Positions 1-7,476 of a DNA stretch of 21,951 nucleotides are shown here, one piece after another. Origin of the DNA: Acholeplasmataceae bacterium UBA6190 (GTDB lineage Bacteria > Bacillota_I > Bacilli_A > Acholeplasmatales > Acholeplasmataceae). Location of the stretch: contig DITG01000012.1 of NCBI GenBank assembly GCA_002422045.1, forward strand, positions 1 to 21,951, in the 5' to 3' direction. Position numbers and translations under genes: made by a program. The stretch's first letter is position 1. Each line of letters starts with the position of its first letter. Under the pieces are notes generated by a model. That model saw only the letters and a list, made by a program, of their open reading frames with translations, made no database searches and was not told the DNA's origin.

Positions 1-34
1 AATGAAGACAATCATCAGTGAACGTACTGAATAA
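1..34 (+). CDS. rpmC: 50S ribosomal protein L29, C-terminal end (partial)
   Basis: Only the last ten codons are inside the window. They read MKTIISERTE and end at TAA 32-34. This resembles the C-terminal helix of L29 (compare the 'RMKTVVRERE' ending of Bacillus L29), and the position directly before rpsQ is the conserved place of rpmC. L29 binds 23S rRNA near the peptide exit tunnel. The gene continues beyond the left edge. The call rests on gene order plus this short tail. Confidence 0.8.
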   Translation, partial: MKTIISERTE

Positions 35-44
35 GGAGGATACC

Positions 45-305
45 ATGGAACGTAACAATAGAAAAGTATATACCGGAACAGTTGTATCCGACAAGATGGA
101 CAAAACAATTACGGTGGTTGTTGACACATACAAGAAGTCTCCATTATATGGCAAGCGTGTCAAAGTATCAAAGAAATTCCACGCACATGATGAAGAAGGC
201 TTAGCAAAGGTTGGCGACACAGTAACCATTATGGAAACTAGACCGCTTTCCAAGATCAAGAGATTCCGTCTCTTGGAAGTCGTTGCTAAAGCCGACATCG
301 TATAG
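45..305 (+). CDS. rpsQ: 30S ribosomal protein S17
   Basis: An 86-residue S17, a primary 16S rRNA binder of the small subunit. The OB-fold hallmarks are present: GTVVSDKMDKTITVVVD near the start, then KKFHAHDE in mid-protein and RPLSKIKRFRLLEVV at the end. The start is ATG 45, preceded by AAGGAGGA at an ideal distance. A GTG further upstream (18) overlaps rpmC in another frame and would add non-homologous residues. It sits 10 bases after rpmC and 14 bases before rplN in the same operon. Confidence 0.97.
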   Translation: MERNNRKVYTGTVVSDKMDKTITVVVDTYKKSPLYGKRVKVSKKFHAHDEEGLAKVGDTVTIMETRPLSKIKRFRLLEVVAKADIV

Positions 306-319
306 GGAGGACACACACT

Positions 320-688
320 ATGATTCAAGCAGAAACCAGATTGGTTGTCGCTGACAACAGCGGCGCCAAGGAAGTCCTTGTGATTAAGGTTCTGGGTGGA
401 ACCCGCCGTCGCTATGCGAACATCGGAGATGTCGTCGTTGTGACTGTGAAAAAAGCTACCCCCGCAGGCATGGTTAAGAAAGGTGATGTCGTCAAGGCAG
501 TCATCGTTCGTACCGTTTCAGGCCTACGTCGTGTCGACGGCTCATACATCAAGTTTGATGAAAATGCCGTTGTCATTATCAAAGATGATTTAAACCCACG
601 CGGAACCCGTATTTTCGGACCCGTTGCCAGAGAGCTCAGAGACAAAAACTTCATGAAGATTGTTTCTCTCGCTCCTGAAGTACTATAA
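320..688 (+). CDS. rplN: 50S ribosomal protein L14
   Basis: A full-length 122-residue L14, a 23S rRNA binding protein at the subunit interface (bridge to 16S h14). The canonical opening MIQAETRLVVADNSGAKE is seen, as are GGTRRRYANIGDVVVVTVK, the central KGDVVKAVIVRT and the C-terminal GTRIFGPVARELRDKNFMKIVSLAPEVL. The start ATG 320 follows GGGAGGA. It lies between rpsQ and rplX as in all bacterial spc operons. An antisense reading frame inside it is a shadow. Confidence 0.98.
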   Translation: MIQAETRLVVADNSGAKEVLVIKVLGGTRRRYANIGDVVVVTVKKATPAGMVKKGDVVKAVIVRTVSGLRRVDGSYIKFDENAVVIIKDDLNPRGTRIFGPVARELRDKNFMKIVSLAPEVL

Positions 689-701
689 GGAGGTCACGTC
701 T

Positions 702-1049
702 ATGTACATCAAAACTGGAGATACAGTTACAGTCATCACAGGTAGTCAAGATGATAAATTTGTAACTGATAAAAAAGGCAAGAAGACGCGTAAGACTGGC
801 CGTGTCCTGAAGGTATTTACCAACACAGAACGTGTTTTAGTCGAAGGCATCAACAAAGTTAAAAAGCACCAGAGACCAACACAAGCCAATGACAAGGGCG
901 GCATCATTGAAGTCGAAGCCCCCATTCATGTGTCCAATGTCGCCATTGTAGATCCTAAAACAGGAACTCCAACACGCGTTGGATATCGCATCGTTGACGG
1001 CAAAAAAGTCCGTTATGCGAAAAAATCAGGCGAAAGCCTTGATAAATAA
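702..1049 (+). CDS. rplX: 50S ribosomal protein L24, with an insertion in the KOW loop
   Basis: A 115-residue L24, an assembly-initiator protein of the large subunit. The start ATG 702 follows AAGGAGG; an ATG at 660 lies inside rplN and lacks a ribosome site. The KOW motif is present, but between TVTVITGS and TGRVLKV there is a lysine-rich stretch (about residues 14-26, QDDKFVTDKKGKK) where most L24 proteins have only about 'GKDKGK'. The rest (VEGINKVKKHQRP, GGIIEVEAPIHVSNV, VGYRIVDGKKVR) is standard. So the protein is recognisable with an unusual loop of about 10 extra residues. Confidence 0.96.
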   Translation: MYIKTGDTVTVITGSQDDKFVTDKKGKKTRKTGRVLKVFTNTERVLVEGINKVKKHQRPTQANDKGGIIEVEAPIHVSNVAIVDPKTGTPTRVGYRIVDGKKVRYAKKSGESLDK

Positions 1050-1061
1050 GGAGTTTGAACA

Positions 1062-1601
1062 ATGAGCATAATTAAAGATAAATATGAGAATGTTGTCAAA
1101 CCCGAACTGATTAAAGCTTTCAACTATACCACGGTCATGCAAGTTCCAAAGATTGATAAGATCGTTGTGAACATGGGTGTCGGCGATGCAGTCTTCAATG
1201 CAAAAGTCTTAGACGATGCAGTCGAAGAACTGAGAGCCATCACCGGTCAGAAACCGCTGGTCACCAAGGCCAAGGCTTCCATTTCTAACTTCAAACTCAG
1301 AGAAGGCATGCCGATCGGTGCGAAGGTTACCCTTCGTGGCGACAGAATGTGGTTCTTCCTGGACAAATTGATTTCCCTTGCACTCCCACGTGTACGTGAC
1401 TTCAGAGGTATTTCACAAAATGCCTTTGACGGACGCGGTAACTACACGGTTGGTATCAAGGAACAAATCATTTTCCCAGAAATCAGTTTGGACAAAGTCA
1501 AGAAGGTTCGCGGTATGGACATTGTCATTGTAACAACGGCTAAAACAGACCAAGAAGGACGCGCATTGCTGTCACTCTTAGGTATGCCGTTCAAGAAGTA
1601 G
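1062..1601 (+). CDS. rplE: 50S ribosomal protein L5
   Basis: A 179-residue L5, which binds 5S rRNA and contacts the P-site tRNA. Diagnostic blocks: VPKIDKIVVNMGVGDA, ITGQKPLVTKAKASISNFKLREG, LRGDRMWFFLDKLISLALPRVRDFRG and the C-terminal FPEISLDKVKKVRGMDIVIVTTAK. The length matches the family. The start ATG 1062 follows AAGGAG. It is 12 bases after rplX and 9 before rpsN, in the usual order. Confidence 0.98.
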   Translation: MSIIKDKYENVVKPELIKAFNYTTVMQVPKIDKIVVNMGVGDAVFNAKVLDDAVEELRAITGQKPLVTKAKASISNFKLREGMPIGAKVTLRGDRMWFFLDKLISLALPRVRDFRGISQNAFDGRGNYTVGIKEQIIFPEISLDKVKKVRGMDIVIVTTAKTDQEGRALLSLLGMPFKK

Positions 1602-1610
1602 GAGGCACAC

Positions 1611-1880
1611 ATGGCTAAAAAATCGATGATCATTAAAAATGAAAAACGTCGTCAAGTCGTTGAAAGATATCGTGAAATCCGCTTAGAGCTGAAAGAAAAA
1701 GGCGACTATGCAGGACTTTCGAAACTTCCAAGAAATGCTTCCGCAACGCGACTCAGAAATCGCGATTCGCTAGATGGACGTCCACGCGGCTATATGAGCA
1801 AATTTGGATTGTCACGTCTCACATTCCGCAAATTGGCACACAAGGGAGAAATCCCCGGTGTCAAAAAAGCTAGCTGGTAA
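1611..1880 (+). CDS. rpsN: 30S ribosomal protein S14, zinc-free long form
   Basis: An 89-residue S14 with no cysteine at all. The family comes as a short form (about 61 residues, two CxxC pairs binding zinc) and a long zinc-independent form; this is the long one. Conserved blocks: AKKSMIIKNEKRR at the start, LPRNASATRLRNRDSLDGRPRGY in the centre, FGLSRLTFRKLAHKGEIPGVKKASW at the end. The start ATG 1611 has AGGAGG before it. In many Firmicutes the operon copy is the zinc form and the long form is a separate zinc-starvation gene, so the long form in the operon position is worth noting. Confidence 0.97.
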   Translation: MAKKSMIIKNEKRRQVVERYREIRLELKEKGDYAGLSKLPRNASATRLRNRDSLDGRPRGYMSKFGLSRLTFRKLAHKGEIPGVKKASW

Positions 1881-1894
1881 GGAGGAGAAGAACT

Positions 1895-2293
1895 ATGGTT
1901 ATGACTGATCCAATCGCGGATATGCTAACACGTATTCGCAACGCAAATCAAATGCGTCACGCAAAAGTAGAAATGCCTGCATCTCGTTTGAAGGCTGATG
2001 TTTTGTCAGTACTGAAAAGAGAGGGCTTCATCGGCGACTTCCAAGTCGTTGCAGATGGTGTCCAAGGTAAAATTGTTGTTACTTTGAAATACACGAAGAC
2101 TAAAGAACGTGTCATCAAAGGACTGAAGCGGATATCGAAACCAGGACTTCGCGTCTATGCAGCAGTAGAGAATTTGCCAAAGGTGTTGAATGGTCTGGGC
2201 GTTGCCCTGATCTCCACATCCAAAGGCATTATGACCGACCGTGAAGCACGGCTCGCCCAAGTTGGCGGCGAAGTGCTCGCGTACGTATGGTAA
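1895..2293 (+). CDS. rpsH: 30S ribosomal protein S8
   Basis: A 132-residue S8 that organises the central domain of 16S rRNA. It opens MVMTDPIADMLTRIRNANQMRH and closes with GVALISTSKGIMTDREARLAQVGGEVLAYVW, both diagnostic. The start ATG 1895 is preceded by AAGGAGGAG; a second ATG two codons later (1901) is the only other option. In E. coli S8 represses the spc operon; no matching mRNA target can be asserted here from reading alone. Confidence 0.98.
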   Translation: MVMTDPIADMLTRIRNANQMRHAKVEMPASRLKADVLSVLKREGFIGDFQVVADGVQGKIVVTLKYTKTKERVIKGLKRISKPGLRVYAAVENLPKVLNGLGVALISTSKGIMTDREARLAQVGGEVLAYVW

Positions 2294-2305
2294 TAGGAGG
2301 ATAAT

Positions 2306-2845
2306 ATGTCACGTATAGGTAATAAAGTGATTCATGTTCCCGCCGGAGTTACCGTGTCGATCAGCCCTGAAAACTACGCTGTCGTCAAGGGTCCCAAAGG
2401 ACATCTTGAATTCCAATTCAACCAGAGTTTAACCATCGACTATAAGGGTTCAGACATTCATGTCTCCCGTCCGGACGATGCCATTTTCACCAGAAAAATC
2501 CATGGAACGACACGTGCTTTGCTTGCAAACATGATCACAGGCGTTTCCACCGGATTTAAGAAACAACTTGAAATTCGCGGCGTCGGCTACAGAGCAGCGC
2601 TCCAAGGCAAGACCGTGAACCTAAGTATGGGTTATTCACACCCAATTGATCTCGAGATTCCAGCAGGACTTACCGTCACCATTCCAAAAAACACTGATAT
2701 CATCATCGAAGGCGCAGACAAGCAAGTTGTCGGCGAATTCGCTGCAAAAATCAGAAGTACGAGAAAACCAGAGCCATATCTTGGCAAGGGTATCCGTTAT
2801 GTTGACGAGTATGTGCCACGCAAAGCTGGAAAGACTGCTAAGTAA
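2306..2845 (+). CDS. rplF: 50S ribosomal protein L6
   Basis: A 179-residue L6, located near the factor-binding site of the large subunit. The start is SRIGNKVIHVPAGVTV; the middle carries GTTRALLANMITGVSTGFKKQLEIRGVGYRAALQG; the C-terminus carries RSTRKPEPYLGKGIRYVDEYVPRKAGKTAK, the well-known L6 signature. Length and order are standard. The start ATG 2306 lies after TAGGAGG. A second-frame ORF at 2646-2867 is a shadow. Confidence 0.98.
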   Translation: MSRIGNKVIHVPAGVTVSISPENYAVVKGPKGHLEFQFNQSLTIDYKGSDIHVSRPDDAIFTRKIHGTTRALLANMITGVSTGFKKQLEIRGVGYRAALQGKTVNLSMGYSHPIDLEIPAGLTVTIPKNTDIIIEGADKQVVGEFAAKIRSTRKPEPYLGKGIRYVDEYVPRKAGKTAK

Positions 2846-2859
2846 GGGAGGACATCATT

Positions 2860-3213
2860 ATGATTAAGAAACTATCAAGTAATGTCACAAGACAGAAGCG
2901 CCATCTGCGCATTAGAAAAATTGTTGACGGTACTGCGGAACGTCCAAGACTTTCCATCTACCGTTCGAACAAAGCACTCTATGTTCAGATCGTCGACGAT
3001 GTCAAGCAGACCACGCTGACCAGTGCTCGTACACAGGAACTTGGTCTTCACAGCTCAAACATTGAAGCTGCGAAGGCAGTTGGAAAACTCATTGCCGAAA
3101 AAGCGCTTGCGCTCGGTGTGACATCAGTCGTCTTCGACCGTGGCGGATACTTGTATCACGGACGCATCAAGGCACTTGCTGATGCTGCACGTGCTGCAGG
3201 ACTACAATTCTAA
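2860..3213 (+). CDS. rplR: 50S ribosomal protein L18
   Basis: A 117-residue L18, which binds 5S rRNA together with L5. It has the basic N-terminal tail (MIKKLSSNVTRQKRHLRIRKIV), then GTAERPRLSIYRSNKALYVQIVDD, and ends with VVFDRGGYLYHGRIKALADAARAAGLQF, all typical. The start ATG 2860 follows GGGAGGA. The gene is 14 bases after rplF and 13 before rpsE. Confidence 0.98.
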   Translation: MIKKLSSNVTRQKRHLRIRKIVDGTAERPRLSIYRSNKALYVQIVDDVKQTTLTSARTQELGLHSSNIEAAKAVGKLIAEKALALGVTSVVFDRGGYLYHGRIKALADAARAAGLQF

Positions 3214-3226
3214 GGAGGAAGACGAA

Positions 3227-3742
3227 ATGGCTAAAGAAAGATACATGCAAGAAGAACAAGTTGAAAACCAGTTCGAAGAACGTGTCGTCTCCATCAACCG
3301 TGTCACTAAGGTTGTTAAGGGTGGACGCCGCTTCCGTTTCGCTGCCTTAGTTGTCATTGGAAACAAGCAAGGTCAAGTTGGTTTCGGAACAGGTAAAGCT
3401 GCTGAAGTACCCGATGCGATCAAGAAGGCTGTTGAAGATGCAAAAACAAATATGATCAACGTCCCGATTGTTGACGGACGTACCATTCCACATGAAATTA
3501 CCGGACACTACGGTGCAGGCAAAGTATTTTTCAAGCCAGCATCCGAAGGTACTGGAATCATTGCCGGCGGGGCGGTTCGTGCTGTATTCGAACTCGCAGG
3601 TATCAATGATATCCTGTCCAAATCACTAGGCTCAAGCACACCGATCAACATGGTCCGTGCAACATTTTCAGGCTTGAAGGACTTACGTACTGCTGAAACA
3701 GTCGCAGCCCTTCGCGGTGTTGATATTGCGGGGTTGAAGTAA
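3227..3742 (+). CDS. rpsE: 30S ribosomal protein S5
   Basis: A 171-residue S5, which acts at the mRNA entry site and in decoding fidelity. The start ATG 3227 follows AAGGAGGA; an upstream in-frame ATG lies inside rplR and lacks a ribosome site. The N-terminal double-stranded RNA binding part has FEERVVSINRVTKVVKGGRRFRF and GFGTGKAAEVPDAIKKA; the C-terminal part has EGTGIIAGGAVRAVFELAGI and GSSTPINMVRATFSGL. The stop at 3740-3742 is only one base before the rpmD start, suggesting translational coupling. Confidence 0.98.
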   Translation: MAKERYMQEEQVENQFEERVVSINRVTKVVKGGRRFRFAALVVIGNKQGQVGFGTGKAAEVPDAIKKAVEDAKTNMINVPIVDGRTIPHEITGHYGAGKVFFKPASEGTGIIAGGAVRAVFELAGINDILSKSLGSSTPINMVRATFSGLKDLRTAETVAALRGVDIAGLK

Positions 3743-3743
3743 T

Positions 3744-3923
3744 ATGAAACTCCAAATCACACTCACCAAAAGCTTGATTGGCAGAAAGCCAAATCAAATT
3801 AAAACAGCACATGCACTTGGACTCAAGAAACCTCAACAAGTCGTCGTGAAAGAGGCTAACGAAGCCCTTCTCGGTATGGTGAAAACCATTGGACACTTGG
3901 TTGAAGTTCTCGAAGTCGAGTAA
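3744..3923 (+). CDS. rpmD: 50S ribosomal protein L30
   Basis: A 59-residue L30. Translating from ATG 3744 gives MKLQITLTKSLIGRKPNQIK, then HALGLKKPQQVVVKEANEALLGMVKTIGHLVEVLEVE and a TAA stop at 3921-3923. The L30 signature is the early 'TLTKSLIGRKPNQIKTAHALGL' segment, and the C-terminal 'GMVKTIGHLVEV' is also typical. There is only one base between the rpsE stop and this start and no strong independent ribosome site (GGGG at 3731-3734 at most), so translation is probably coupled to rpsE. Confidence 0.95.
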   Translation: MKLQITLTKSLIGRKPNQIKTAHALGLKKPQQVVVKEANEALLGMVKTIGHLVEVLEVE

Positions 3924-3935
3924 GGAGGAAAGCCA

Positions 3936-4373
3936 ATGTTAAACGAATTAAGACCCGTTGAGGGCGCAAGAAAACCTCGCAAACGTCTTGGCAGAGGTCC
4001 AGGTTCCGGTACCGGCAAAACAGCTGGTAAAGGTACTAAAGGCCAACTCGCCCGTGCCGGTGGCGGTGCTCGCCCAGGTTTTGAAGGCGGACAGATTCCT
4101 TTCTTCCAAAGAATTCCAAAGAGAGGGTTCAAAAACGTCAACCGCAAGGAATATGCAGTGGTTAACCTCGCTGACCTCAATCTGTTCAATGACGGCGAAG
4201 TCGTCACCCCTGAAGTACTCGTTGCAAGAAACATCTTGAAGAAGACTCTGTCTGGTGTCAAGATCCTTGCCAATGGTACGCTGGAAAAGAAACTTACCGT
4301 CAAGGCAAACGTATTTTCAAAGGCTGCGGAAGCAGCAATTGTTCAAGCCGGTGGAACAGTCGAGGTGATCTGA
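3936..4373 (+). CDS. rplO: 50S ribosomal protein L15
   Basis: A 145-residue L15, a late-assembly protein of the large subunit. The N-terminus is the usual glycine/lysine-rich extension (KRLGRGPGSGTGKTAGKG, then GQLARAGGGARPGFEGGQIPFFQRIPKRGF). The C-terminus ends KAAEAAIVQAGGTVEVI as in homologues. The start ATG 3936 follows AAGGAGGA. It stops with TGA at 4371-4373, one of the stops showing that TGA is not read as Trp in this genome. Confidence 0.98.
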   Translation: MLNELRPVEGARKPRKRLGRGPGSGTGKTAGKGTKGQLARAGGGARPGFEGGQIPFFQRIPKRGFKNVNRKEYAVVNLADLNLFNDGEVVTPEVLVARNILKKTLSGVKILANGTLEKKLTVKANVFSKAAEAAIVQAGGTVEVI

Positions 4374-4374
4374 A

Positions 4375-5688
4375 GTGTGGCTACGTATCAAGAGAATTCT
4401 AAGTAACAAAACGGTAATGCTGAGATTGGCATTCACCTTGTTCATTCTATTGGTTGTTAGAATTGCAAGTCATATCACAGTTCCTCTGTTTCATGCGCAA
4501 GCCATCAAGGATTTCATGCTCGCTTCTGGCAGCTTTGTTGCCATCCTGAATAACTTCAGTGGACAAGCACTTGAAAGATTCTCCATCATGGCCCTCGGTA
4601 TCTCCCCGTACATTACGGCTTCCATTGCCGTCCAGTTACTCCAAATGGTCATCCCACAGTTCAAAGAGTGGAGTGAACAAGGTGAAACCGGCAAGGCAAA
4701 GATGAACCAGATCACGAGATACATCTCGATCGTTCTGGCATTCATTCAGTCGTTTGCACTCATCATCGGTATTTCCAATAACGGTAGCGTGCTCATTCCG
4801 AGCCTTGAAGCTTCTGTTGTTGAAAACTACAGATATTTCTTCTACATCTACATGGCGCTTGTGATGACTGCGGGTTCCGCACTCACCATTTGGCTTGCGG
4901 ATCTCATCACCAAAAAAGGTATCGGCAATGGTACATCCATCCTGATCACCGCTGGTATTGTGACCTCACTGCCTGCCATGATGACGACCTTGTGGTCCAA
5001 GTACATCACCAACGGTACTGGCGGCTGGGATATCGTGATTTTCATTTTCATCGTTCTGCTTTATCTCGCGATTTTGCTTGGCGTTGTCTATGTTCAAATC
5101 GCTACACGTAAGATTCCAGTACAATATGCAAACCGTCAAGGCAAATCAGATTCCAACATTCCAATGAAGATTAACAGCGCCGGAGTTATTCCAGTCATCT
5201 TCGCACAAACGATTCTCTCCATTCCGCTTACGATCGTTGGATTTGCCAGTGGATCCGTATCCTCAGGACTCAGAAGCTGGATTGAAAATATTTTCAGCTC
5301 ACAAGAACCCATCGGATTCATTCTCTACATTTTCCTAATCATTGTCTTCTCATTCTTCTACTCATTCCTCACCATTGATCCGTCGAAGATTGCAGACAAT
5401 CTATCCAAGTCGAACGCTTATGTACCTGGTATTCGTCCAGGTGCTGACACCAAGGATTTCGTTGCGAAACTCTTGTTCAAGATTACGGTGATTGGTACTG
5501 TTTATCTCGTCGTTCTTGCCTCACTGCCCGTACTGACTTCCATCGTCTTTGGTTTCACAGGAACCGAAGCACAGGCGATCACACTCGGCGGTACAAGCTT
5601 ACTCATCATTGTTGGGGTTGCGATTGAAACTACACAACAGGTCGAAACAGACGCAAGTCAAGCAGAGTACAGCGGCATCTTCAAGTAG
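4375..5688 (+). CDS. secY: Protein translocase subunit SecY
   Basis: A 437-residue SecY, the channel of the Sec translocon in the cytoplasmic membrane. About ten hydrophobic segments are visible. Family blocks: GISPYITASIAVQLLQMVIPQFKEW (TM2 region), GIGNGTSILITAGIV, RKIPVQYANRQGK, the cytosolic loop with PMKINSAGVIPVIFAQTIL, and NAYVPGIRPGADT before the last TMs. It starts with GTG 4375, one base after the rplO stop, with GAGGTGA inside the end of rplO as ribosome site. Position between rplO and adk is the Gram-positive norm. It would export the lipoproteins found further right. Confidence 0.98.
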   Translation: MWLRIKRILSNKTVMLRLAFTLFILLVVRIASHITVPLFHAQAIKDFMLASGSFVAILNNFSGQALERFSIMALGISPYITASIAVQLLQMVIPQFKEWSEQGETGKAKMNQITRYISIVLAFIQSFALIIGISNNGSVLIPSLEASVVENYRYFFYIYMALVMTAGSALTIWLADLITKKGIGNGTSILITAGIVTSLPAMMTTLWSKYITNGTGGWDIVIFIFIVLLYLAILLGVVYVQIATRKIPVQYANRQGKSDSNIPMKINSAGVIPVIFAQTILSIPLTIVGFASGSVSSGLRSWIENIFSSQEPIGFILYIFLIIVFSFFYSFLTIDPSKIADNLSKSNAYVPGIRPGADTKDFVAKLLFKITVIGTVYLVVLASLPVLTSIVFGFTGTEAQAITLGGTSLLIIVGVAIETTQQVETDASQAEYSGIFK

Positions 5689-5703
5689 TGGAGGGATGAT
5701 CAC

Positions 5704-6354
5704 ATGCGCATCATTCTGATGGGTCCACCTGGCGTAGGCAAGGGGACTGAAGCTGAATTGCTTGTTAAGCATTATCAGATTCCACACATCTCGACAGGCA
5801 ATATTTTCAGAGAATTATTCAAAGACAACACAACCGTCGGCAAAATTGCCAAGTCATATATTGATAGGGGCGAACTTGTACCTGACGACATCACCAACGA
5901 GATTGTTCGCCACCGGTTGTCACAACCTGATACGGAAAAGGGATTCTTATTCGATGGGTATCCCAGAAACATCCGTCAGGCTGAGGCATTCGATCAGCTG
6001 CTCTTAGAACGTGGATGGAAGCTCAATGCGGTCATCAACTTCGAAGCACCCGATCATGTCATCATCGAACGCATCAGCGGACGCAGAGTCTGCAGCACGT
6101 GCGGTGCCGTCTACCACATCCAAAACAAGAAACCTTTGAAAGAAGGCATTTGCGATCTGGATCAGGGCACGCTCATTCAACGTGCCGATGATATGGAAGA
6201 AACGGTTCAAAGACGCTTACGCATCTATTTGGACCAAACTGCCCCAGTCATTGGATATTATGAAAACAAGGGATCCGTCATGCACATCGATGGTCGAAAT
6301 ACGATCAGTCATACGGATGCCGTCATCAAGAAAGCATTAGGTGAGATGAATTGA
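5704..6354 (+). CDS. adk: Adenylate kinase, zinc-binding LID type
   Basis: A 216-residue cytoplasmic adenylate kinase (ATP + AMP to 2 ADP). The P-loop GPPGVGKGT is at residues 7-15; the AMP site has STGNIFRE (30-37) and DGYPRN (84-89). The LID carries C130, C133, C150 and D153, the Cys3-Asp zinc set known from Bacillus adenylate kinase. The late RRLRIYLDQTAPVIGYY block is also typical. The usual GAGKGTQ is here GVGKGTE, a mild change. The start ATG 5704 follows GGAGGGATG. It overlaps map by four bases. Confidence 0.98.
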   Translation: MRIILMGPPGVGKGTEAELLVKHYQIPHISTGNIFRELFKDNTTVGKIAKSYIDRGELVPDDITNEIVRHRLSQPDTEKGFLFDGYPRNIRQAEAFDQLLLERGWKLNAVINFEAPDHVIIERISGRRVCSTCGAVYHIQNKKPLKEGICDLDQGTLIQRADDMEETVQRRLRIYLDQTAPVIGYYENKGSVMHIDGRNTISHTDAVIKKALGEMN

Positions 6355-7109
6355 TTCTAATCAAGTCACAACGTGAAATTGAGTTGATGCGTGAAGCTGG
6401 GCGCATCCTAGAGTTAACACGACGTTTGCTGGTATCTCATATCAGACCCGGCGTCTCTACGCTTCAACTCGATCACATCGCCGAAGCGCACATCTTGAGT
6501 CTTGGAGCAACCCCATCATTTAAGGGTTATCATGGTTTTCCAGGATCCATCTGTACTTCAGTCAATGAAGTTGTCGTTCATGGTATTCCTTCTAAGGACA
6601 AAATCCTTAAAGAAGGAGACATTATTACGTTAGATTTTGGTGTCAACTATAAAGGATATCACGCGGACTCCGCGACGACTTATCCGGTAGGACAAATTTC
6701 ACCCGAACTCAAGCAACTCTTAGCCATCACGGAACAGTCGCTTTACGTCGGATTGGAACAAGCGAAACCAGGTAACCACGTCTCAGACATCAGTTACGCC
6801 ATCGAATCCTTTGTCAGACCCTACGGCTACGGCATCGTCGAAGAATTCACCGGTCACGGGATCGGCAGAGATCTTCATGAAGAGCCTTTTGTACCCAACT
6901 TCGGGAAACCGAATGAAGGCCCGATTCTAAAGCCAGGCATGACCTTCTGTGTGGAACCCATGGTCAATATGGGCACTAAAAGGGTCAAGGTCCTGACCGA
7001 CAATTGGACAACCGTCACCACAGATCGAAAGCCCTCGGCACATTTCGAGCACATGATCGTGATCACGGAAACTGGATATGACATATTAACAACCCTAAAG
7101 AAGGAGTGA
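6351..7109 (+). CDS. map: Methionine aminopeptidase, type I
   Basis: A 252-residue enzyme that removes the initiator Met from nascent proteins. All five metal ligands of the pita-bread fold are visible: D95 (TLDFGV), D106 (HADSATT), H169 (TGHGIG), E202 (CVEPMV) and E233 (FEHMIV); H78 (VVHGIP) is the substrate-contacting His. The start is taken as TTG 6351, giving a four-base overlap with the adk stop (TTGA) and an AGGTGAG ribosome site inside adk; the next residues match the family start (IKSQREIELMREAGRI), so no later start is sensible. No N-terminal SH3-binding zinc extension is present. Confidence 0.96.
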   Translation: MILIKSQREIELMREAGRILELTRRLLVSHIRPGVSTLQLDHIAEAHILSLGATPSFKGYHGFPGSICTSVNEVVVHGIPSKDKILKEGDIITLDFGVNYKGYHADSATTYPVGQISPELKQLLAITEQSLYVGLEQAKPGNHVSDISYAIESFVRPYGYGIVEEFTGHGIGRDLHEEPFVPNFGKPNEGPILKPGMTFCVEPMVNMGTKRVKVLTDNWTTVTTDRKPSAHFEHMIVITETGYDILTTLKKE

Positions 7110-7113
7110 GTCT

Positions 7114-7335
7114 ATGGCAAGAGAAGATTTAATTGAAGTAGAGGCCAAGGTGATTGAAGTGTTGCCTAACACGAAGTTCAAAGTTGAACTTCTGCAAAAC
7201 GGGCACATTGTCCTGGCTCATGTATCCGGTAAAATCCGCATGAATAACATACGCATTTTACCTGGTGATAAAGTAACTGTAGAGTTATCACCATACGATC
7301 TAACACGCGGCAGAATCACTTACCGCCGCAAATAA
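7114..7335 (+). CDS. infA: Translation initiation factor IF-1
   Basis: A 73-residue IF-1 that binds the A site of the 30S subunit during initiation. It is a single OB fold: DLIEVEAKVIEVLPNTKFKVEL, then NGHIVLAHVSGKIRMNNIRILPGDKVTVELSPYDLTRGRITYRRK. Length and sequence are canonical. The start ATG 7114 follows AAGGAGTG within and just after the map stop, four bases after it. The map-infA-rpmJ order is as in Bacillus. Confidence 0.98.
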   Translation: MAREDLIEVEAKVIEVLPNTKFKVELLQNGHIVLAHVSGKIRMNNIRILPGDKVTVELSPYDLTRGRITYRRK

Positions 7336-7347
7336 GGAGAAATTGAC

Positions 7348-7464
7348 ATGAAAGTAAGAGCATCTGTTAAGAAGCGCAGCGAAGATGACATCATCGTCAA
7401 GCGCAAGGGACGTATTTACGTCATCAACAAAAAAGTCAAAAGACATAATCAGAGACAAGGATAA
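7348..7464 (+). CDS. rpmJ: 50S ribosomal protein L36, zinc-free variant
   Basis: A 38-residue L36 read from ATG 7348 (after AAGGAG) to TAA 7462-7464. It begins MKVRASVKKRSEDD and ends KVKRHNQRQG, so the family frame MKVRxSVK...RKG...HKQRQG is clear. The standard zinc form has three Cys and one His (CEKCK ... CENPKHKQ); here the cysteine positions are Ser, Asp and Asn and no Cys remains. This is the zinc-independent form. Position between infA and rpsM supports the call. The gene is easily missed because of its size. Confidence 0.96.
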   Translation: MKVRASVKKRSEDDIIVKRKGRIYVINKKVKRHNQRQG

Positions 7465-7476
7465 TTTGGAGGAACT

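Noticed and set aside
412..2260. Antisense frames over rplN, rplE and rpsH
   Set aside because: They mirror conserved ribosomal genes, lack ribosome sites and show no recognisable protein.
3833..4303. 156-residue antisense frame over rpmD and rplO
   Set aside because: Long only because of the Gly/Lys-rich coding sequence of rplO on the other strand; proline/arginine-rich nonsense translation.
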